From DASYUM01 sp036001225 (GTDB taxonomy: Bacteria; Methylomirabilota; Methylomirabilia; Rokubacteriales; DASRDR01), in contig DASYUM010000161.1 of NCBI GenBank assembly GCA_036001225.1, positions 1 through 9,669 of the forward strand: a DNA stretch of 9,669 nucleotides. The letters are read 5' to 3'. Both the position numbers and the translations under genes were made by a program. This document shows positions 6,261-9,669 of the stretch, piece by piece. How positions within the stretch are numbered: position 1 is the stretch's first letter; each line of letters begins with the position of its first letter. The notes under the pieces are model-generated. The model searched no databases. It had not been told where the DNA came from and saw only the letters and a list, made by a program, of their open reading frames with translations.

Positions 6261-6276
6261 TGGCGAGCGCCTTGCT
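6261..6276 (+). promoter_or_regulatory. Candidate sigma-54 (-24/-12) promoter of the propeller gene
   Basis: TGGCGAG-CGCC-TTGCT: the -12 box matches TTGCW exactly. The -24 box matches 5 of 7 positions including the key TGGC, the preceding base is T as preferred, and the GG-N10-GC spacing is exact. Transcription would start near 6287, about 77 nt before the GTG start. Confidence 0.42.
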
Positions 6277-6353
6277 GAACCGAGGGAGTGGTGCGGTGGA
6301 GCGATCCGGGCCGCGACCGACGCGGCGTGTCCACCGATTGACCGCAACCGAAT

Positions 6354-6359
6354 GGAGGG
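6354..6359 (+). promoter_or_regulatory. Shine-Dalgarno of the propeller gene
   Basis: GGAGGG lies 4 nt before GTG 6364. An in-frame ATG at 6352 overlaps this site, so it is the less likely start. Confidence 0.7.
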
Positions 6360-6363
6360 TCCC

Positions 6364-8079
6364 GTGACGCAGCAGTCCCCGGGGAAGGTGGCGAGGGGGA
6401 GGACGGTCTTGCTCTTCGCGATCGGGATGGCGATCGCGATGGCCGGTCCGGCCTCGGCGCAGATCGCCTTCGATCCGATCGTGAACGTCTCCCAGAGTCC
6501 AGGCGACTCCCGGCAGCCTCACCTCGCGCTCGATGGGAGCGGCGCGCTGCACGTGGCATGGGCCGACGACAGCGGCAACCCGGGGATCTACACGATCCGT
6601 TACGCCCGGTCGTTCGACGGCGGCCGCACCTTCAGCGGCGCCATCGACATCTCCTCCGGCGACACCGCCAGCCTCCGGCCCCGGCTGGCCACGTTCGGCC
6701 AGTCCGTGTACCTGGTCTGGATGCAGGACGGGGCGGGCGACCAGAAGGACGCGATGTTCGCCCGCTCGGTGGACGGCGGGGCCTCGTTCAGCGCCCCGAT
6801 CAACCTCTCCAACAGCGCCGGCGAGTCCCTGGAGGCGCGGATCGCGGTCACGCCCACCGGGGTGATCGTGGTGGTGTGGGACGAAGGGTCACCCAGCCGG
6901 CACATCGCGATCGCCCGGTCGTCCGATGGCGGCGCCAGCTTCGAGGCGCCGCGGTCCATCGCGGCGGTGGCGACCCCGCCCGGCTGTCCCCCCGGCGGCG
7001 TCGGGAACTGCGAAACGGTCTATCCGGGGGTAGCCATCGACCGCGGCAACGGGAACGTCTACGTCGTCTGGCACGACCGAATCGGCACCCAGCCCCAGGT
7101 GCTGTTCAGCCGCTCCACCGACGGGGGTACGACCTTCACGTCACCCAAGAACATCTCGAACGCGCCGGTCCACGCCCACTGCGCCTCGATCTCGGTCGGC
7201 TTCTCCGGCAAGATCCTGGTCGCCTACGAATCGCGCAAGGACCTCACCGACCACAAGCACGACGCGATGTTCGTGCAGTCCTCCGACCATGGCGACACCT
7301 TCACCGCGCCGATCGACCTCTCGAACAGCCCGCCGTGGGCGCTGTCCGACTATCCGTGGGCAGCCGAGGCCCCCGACGGGACGATCATCGTGGGGTGGGA
7401 GGACAACGCGGCCAGCGGCGGCGACCTCGACGCGGTCATCGCGGTCTCTCGCGACGGCGGGGCGACCTTCAGTCCACCGCAGGATGTCTCGAACAATCCC
7501 GACACCCTGTCCACCGAGGTGGTGACCCTGTTCGGGCCGGACGGGACCTTCTACATGGTGTGGGAGGACTACCAGAGCGGGCAGGCCGAGGTCTTCCTCG
7601 CCCGGTCCAGCGGGGCCGGCGGGGCGCCGAGCCTGGTCGCCCTCGGGATGACCGCCAACAAGGGGGTCTTCGTGGCCGGCGAGCTGCTCCGGCTCGGTGT
7701 GACGGCCCAGAACCCCGGGGCGGACACCTTCGTGGACGTGTACTTCGGCGCGCTGCTGCCGCCCGCCCTGGCCCAGGGTCTGGGCTGCCCGAACGGCGAC
7801 GCGATGATCCTCTTGGCCAACGGCTTCAGCAGCTCGGCCATCACGTGCCTGTCAAGCGTGCCTCAGAACACGCCGGCGCTCCTGACCAGCGTCGAGCTCC
7901 CGGCCGGGATGCCGCTGACGACGTTCCCCGACGTCTTCGTCCTCCAGTGGAACGGGAACATCCCGCGCGGCGATTATCTCTTCTTCATCGCGGTGACCCG
8001 GGCGGGCGCGTTCGGTGACGGGCGGATGGATGCCGGCGACGTCCTGTCGGTGGCGTCGCAGACGGTCTCCTTCCGCTGA
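6364..8079 (+). CDS. Secreted six-Asp-box beta-propeller (BNR/sialidase-fold) protein with C-terminal module
   Basis: This 571-residue exported protein has a signal peptide at about 1-32: Lys/Arg start, hydrophobic core at 14-28, ASA before Gln33. Six Asp-box turns (S-x-D-G-G-x-[ST]-F type) follow at residues 83-90, 135-142, 186-193, 251-258, 306-313 (SSDHGDTF, one Gly replaced) and 362-369. Their spacing is about 50-65 residues, each near a strand such as VYVVWHD or IIVGWED. This fits a six-bladed propeller like sialidases and BNR-repeat proteins. I see no FRIP motif, and no clear Arg triad or Tyr/Glu pair. A binding or structural role is therefore as likely as hydrolysis, and automatic 'exo-alpha-sialidase' naming would be unsafe. 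Residues 424-571 repeat the C-terminal module of the divergent GH5 protein. GTG 6364 is supported by GGAGGG. A 12-bp hairpin follows the stop. Confidence 0.86.
   Translation: MTQQSPGKVARGRTVLLFAIGMAIAMAGPASAQIAFDPIVNVSQSPGDSRQPHLALDGSGALHVAWADDSGNPGIYTIRYARSFDGGRTFSGAIDISSGDTASLRPRLATFGQSVYLVWMQDGAGDQKDAMFARSVDGGASFSAPINLSNSAGESLEARIAVTPTGVIVVVWDEGSPSRHIAIARSSDGGASFEAPRSIAAVATPPGCPPGGVGNCETVYPGVAIDRGNGNVYVVWHDRIGTQPQVLFSRSTDGGTTFTSPKNISNAPVHAHCASISVGFSGKILVAYESRKDLTDHKHDAMFVQSSDHGDTFTAPIDLSNSPPWALSDYPWAAEAPDGTIIVGWEDNAASGGDLDAVIAVSRDGGATFSPPQDVSNNPDTLSTEVVTLFGPDGTFYMVWEDYQSGQAEVFLARSSGAGGAPSLVALGMTANKGVFVAGELLRLGVTAQNPGADTFVDVYFGALLPPALAQGLGCPNGDAMILLANGFSSSAITCLSSVPQNTPALLTSVELPAGMPLTTFPDVFVLQWNGNIPRGDYLFFIAVTRAGAFGDGRMDAGDVLSVASQTVSFR
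7633..8079 (+). repeat. Shared C-terminal module, copy 2 (in the propeller protein)
   Basis: This region encodes residues 424-571. It has VYFGALLPPA (459-468), GCP (Cys475), NGF, CLSS (Cys495), then DYLFFIAVTRAGAFGDG and DAGDVL (556-561). The Cys-Cys distance is 20 residues in both copies, so a conserved disulfide is plausible. The middle linker between CLSS and the FF segment is several residues longer than in the GH5 copy. The first part, with an NPG turn before the FVDVYFG strand, suggests a beta-sandwich. Confidence 0.85.
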
Positions 8080-8085
8080 GTTCGA

Positions 8086-8114
8086 CCGGAGGGGGCCTCG
8101 ACGGCCCCCTCCGG
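8086..8114 (+). terminator. Hairpin terminator after the propeller gene
   Basis: CCGGAGGGGGCC, loop TCGAC, GGCCCCCTCCGG: a perfect 12-bp stem starting 6 nt past the TGA. There is no T-tract. The core resembles the hairpin at 2793-2819. Confidence 0.7.
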
Positions 8115-8181
8115 GACCTCTCCCCTCTCAGGCGCAGAGATCCTCCGACCTTGGATTTCGTCCCGGGCGCTGAGATGACCG

Positions 8182-8198
8182 CCGACGGGAACCGTCGG
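8182..8198 (-). terminator. Hairpin directly after the receiver gene
   Basis: CCGACGG-GAA-CCGTCGG forms a perfect 7-bp stem that abuts the stop codon (8199-8201) of the minus-strand receiver gene. It faces the terminator of the convergent propeller gene. Confidence 0.5.
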
Positions 8199-8603
8199 TC
8201 AGTCGCGCGGCGCGAAGCGACCGGCCCGGGCCAGCTCGCGGGCCAGGGCGGCGAGCAGATCGGCGTTGCTGAAGGGCTTGCGGAGGACGGCCGAGACGCC
8301 GAGCCGCTCGGCGGCCGAGCGGAGCGTCGAGTCGGCCACGCAGGACGTCAGCACCACCGGCAGGTCGCCCGAGGCCGCCCGCACGACCTCGAGGGCCATG
8401 AGGCCGTCCAGCCGGGCGAGATGGAGGTCGAGCAGGAGGACGTCGGGCGGCGTCCGCAGGATGGCGCGGACCGCCTCCACCCCGTCGCCGGCGAAGGTCA
8501 CCTCGTAGGAATCCCGAAGGAGATGCCTCAGCACCTCGCGTAGCTCGGGCTGCCCTTCGGCGACCAGGATCGACGGCCGCGACGTCGCGCTCGAACTCGC
8601 CAT
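8199..8603 (-). CDS. Single-domain response regulator (receiver domain)
   Basis: This 134-residue protein is one CheY-like receiver with no output domain. It starts ILVAEGQPELREVL (12-25). The phosphoacceptor is Asp59 in PDVLLLDLHLARLDGL (53-68). The switch residue is Thr86 in VVLTS, and LRKPF (107-111) supplies Lys109. The acidic pair that holds Mg, usually 'DD' or 'ED', is here Glu16-Gly17, so one metal-binding acid is lost. Phosphorylation may be weakened or altered. Such proteins pass phosphate in relays or act by protein contact. ATG 8603 is chosen because it gives the normal receiver N-terminus. The frame stays open upstream, but that translation is Arg/Pro-rich. No good Shine-Dalgarno is visible. 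No kinase gene adjoins; the only other two-component gene here is the DHp-only protein 5.4 kb away. Confidence 0.87.
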   Translation of the reverse strand: MASSSATSRPSILVAEGQPELREVLRHLLRDSYEVTFAGDGVEAVRAILRTPPDVLLLDLHLARLDGLMALEVVRAASGDLPVVLTSCVADSTLRSAAERLGVSAVLRKPFSNADLLAALARELARAGRFAPRD

Positions 8604-8617
8604 GGGCGGCCGAAGAA

Positions 8618-8633
8618 CGCACGAAGCGTGCCA
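8618..8633 (-). promoter_or_regulatory. Dyad motif upstream of the receiver gene, same as at the GH5 gene
   Basis: Read on the minus strand: TGGCACG-CTTC-GTGCG, containing GCACG-N3-CGTGC. It matches the sigma-54 -24 box and the GG-N10-GC spacing. As a promoter, however, it would start RNA only about 4 nt before the ATG at 8603, so an operator may be the better reading. Confidence 0.35.
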
Positions 8634-9068
8634 CGCGCCGCGCGCCGGCGGCCGCCGAACGCGGCGGCGCTGCAAATCCGTGGGCTTGGCCCGCGACCCG
8701 GCACGGTGGCTGGTCCTTCGGCCGGCGGCGCCAGGTCCCCACGCCGCACCCCAACTTCGGGCATCGGCGTCCGCCTGATGGGAAGGCGGGGAGCGACCCC
8801 CTACGTAGAGGTCCTTAGGGAGAGCCCGCGCCCCCGGGTCGCGCCAAGAGGGGTGGTCCCTCCCGGCCGGACCGCGCTCGCCGAGTCTTGTACGTGATAC
8901 TCCGGGGTGCTGATGAAAGCGCCAGTTCGCCACCCGCTTCAGAAAGTGACGAGCGTACGCGCCGCTCGCGCTCAACAACCGTGGAGGTCCGACCAGTGGC
9001 ATTCTGATCGCCTATCCGCGGCCTTCTGTGTGGGCTGGCTGATTCGCGGTGAATCCGACAGTTTTGGC

Positions 9069-9095
9069 TTGACTGGGCTCGAGGGACTCTATAGC
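9069..9095 (+). promoter_or_regulatory. Weak candidate -35/-10 promoter for the beta-helix gene
   Basis: TTGACT (9069-9074) and TATAGC (9090-9095) lie in a relatively AT-rich patch 50-75 bp before the ATG. The 15-bp spacer is shorter than ideal. A small inverted repeat, CTAT-AGCC-ATAG (9089-9100), overlaps the -10. Confidence 0.3.
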
Positions 9096-9132
9096 CATAG
9101 GGTGGCAGCACAGCCTGGCGTTCACCTATCAA

Positions 9133-9138
9133 GGGAGG
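9133..9138 (+). promoter_or_regulatory. Shine-Dalgarno of the beta-helix gene
   Basis: GGGAGG lies 6 nt before ATG 9145, the same strong type used by the GH5, propeller and DHp genes. Confidence 0.75.
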
Positions 9139-9144
9139 AGCAAG

Positions 9145-9669
9145 ATGTCGAGAGGTGCCCTGACCCGAGCCGGCTTCATCGCCCTCATCATCACCAGCGG
9201 GCTCCTGGCGGGGGCCGGCCCGGCCGCCGCCCAGATCGCCTGCACCGAGGCGGCCCTCCGGGCGGCGATCGACGGCGCCGCCGACGGCGCCACCATCACG
9301 CTCCCGGGCAACTGCATCATCACGCTGACCGGGGCGGCCGATGATGACAGCAACACCTCGGGCGACATCGACATCGCGGGCAACACGGCGGCGGCGACCC
9401 TGACGATCCAGGGAGCGGGCGTCGGCAGCACCATCATCGACGCCAACGGCGTGGACCGCGGGATCGACATCGGCGCCGGCAAGACCGTCACCATCAAGAG
9501 CCTCACCCTCCGCGGGGGGGATGCCACGCAGAACGCCGGCACCCAGGACGGGGGCGGCATCTTCTTCGGCGGTGACAGCCTGACCCTCCAGGACGTCGAG
9601 ATCATCAACAACAAGGCCAACAACGGCGGCGGCCTCTTCGACTTCGGCGGCGCGATCACGCTGACCCGC
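9145..9669 (+). CDS. Exported right-handed beta-helix (CSLREA/pectin-lyase-fold) protein, N-terminal part
   Basis: The first 175 codons are visible and the frame is still open at the window end. The signal peptide is about 1-29: Arg3 and Arg8, hydrophobic core at 10-24, PAAA before Gln30. The mature start IACTEAALRAAIDGAADG (31-48), followed by TITLPG (50-55), is the typical opening of CSLREA-type proteins. Beta-helix turns follow: TIQGAGVGSTIIDANG (87-102), VTIKSLTLRGGDA (115-127), GGGIFFGGDSLTLQDVEI (136-153) and NNKANNGGGLFDFGGA (155-170). These surface or secreted proteins are often large and end in an anchoring domain. Some bind or cut polysaccharides, but no catalytic residues can be assigned. 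ATG 9145 is fixed by the Shine-Dalgarno and signal peptide. It is the third exported protein in 5.4 kb. Confidence 0.83.
   Translation, partial: MSRGALTRAGFIALIITSGLLAGAGPAAAQIACTEAALRAAIDGAADGATITLPGNCIITLTGAADDDSNTSGDIDIAGNTAAATLTIQGAGVGSTIIDANGVDRGIDIGAGKTVTIKSLTLRGGDATQNAGTQDGGGIFFGGDSLTLQDVEIINNKANNGGGLFDFGGAITLTR

Larger units (their letters stand above)
5908..6363. other. Divergent intergenic region between two secreted-protein genes
   Basis: This 456 bp holds no gene I can support. It contains the start regions of both flanking genes: a sigma-54-like site on each strand (5982-5997 minus, 6261-6276 plus), a hairpin at 6083-6105, and ribosome sites at both edges. The plus-strand frame of the propeller protein is open through it, but that translation is Arg/Pro-rich and unlike a protein. 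Confidence 0.6.
8604..9144. other. Non-coding region between receiver gene and beta-helix gene
   Basis: This 541 bp holds no gene or tRNA I can support. It has a dyad motif next to the receiver gene (8618-8633), a perfect 7-bp hairpin GCCGCCG-AACG-CGGCGGC (8651-8668), the palindromes CTACGTAG (8801-8808) and GCGTACGC (8952-8959), and a lower-GC stretch after about 8880. That stretch probably carries the promoter of the plus-strand gene. Confidence 0.6.

Noticed and set aside
6558..8018. 486-codon plus-strand frame inside the propeller gene
   Set aside because: It is a shifted frame of the propeller gene, rich in Arg and Gly. The Asp boxes lie in the other frame.
8640..8760. Possible tRNA, suggested by stem-like GC runs and a TGCAAATCC stretch
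   Set aside because: No T-loop GTTCGAATC-type sequence and no consistent acceptor, D and anticodon stems could be laid out on either strand.
8793..8842. GCGACCC and GGGTCGC arms 36 nt apart
   Set aside because: The loop is long and the arms short; expected by chance in GC-rich non-coding DNA.
8997..9012. TGGCATT-CTGA-TCGCC, a possible sigma-54 site ahead of the beta-helix gene
   Set aside because: The GG-N10-GC spacing fits, but both boxes match the consensus poorly, and this spacing pattern is common by chance at high GC.

Overview
The window is about 9.7 kb of very GC-rich DNA. It has dense, well-behaved bacterial genes, Shine-Dalgarno sites of the GGGAGG type, and signal peptides ending in A-x-A. 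No rRNA, tRNA, CRISPR array, insertion sequence or phage gene was seen. Gene content and style fit a soil or sediment Gram-negative-type bacterium. A Methylomirabilota/Rokubacteria-like lineage is my best guess, but it rests on general impression rather than a marker gene.

Left part (1-2787), housekeeping and signalling genes packed almost without gaps. The tail of a class III adenylate/guanylate cyclase ends in TAG, and the next base begins a LOG-family nucleotide phosphoribohydrolase. A divergent spermidine-synthase-like aminopropyltransferase follows 10 bp later. A HhH-GPD base-excision glycosylase lies on the minus strand. It shares its stop with the upstream gene in a CTAG palindrome and its start with the downstream gene in a CATG palindrome. 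The downstream gene encodes a small two-helix membrane protein carrying only the phosphoacceptor (DHp) domain of a histidine kinase. It ends at a cluster of three perfect hairpins.

Middle (2788-4272). An exported NitT/TauT-type (NMT1/SsuA-like) substrate-binding protein stands without a permease or ATPase beside it. It is followed by a roughly 265 bp non-coding stretch with a compound hairpin and a short direct repeat.

Right part (4273-9669), a secreted-protein island. A GH5 endo-mannanase-like enzyme (minus) and a six-Asp-box beta-propeller protein (plus) are divergently transcribed from a 456 bp spacer. Both end in the same C-terminal module of about 140 residues, nearly identical in places even at the DNA level. 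A lone receiver-domain protein (minus) with an altered acidic pocket follows. The window then ends inside a third exported protein, a right-handed beta-helix of the CSLREA/pectin-lyase-fold kind.

How it may work together. The three exported proteins look like an extracellular glycan- or surface-directed set. Candidate sigma-54-type -24/-12 sites face the GH5 and propeller genes. A 20-bp dyad-like motif recurs ahead of both the GH5 gene and the receiver gene. The shared C-terminal module and the possible shared control are the most unusual features here. Both are inferences from sequence pattern alone.
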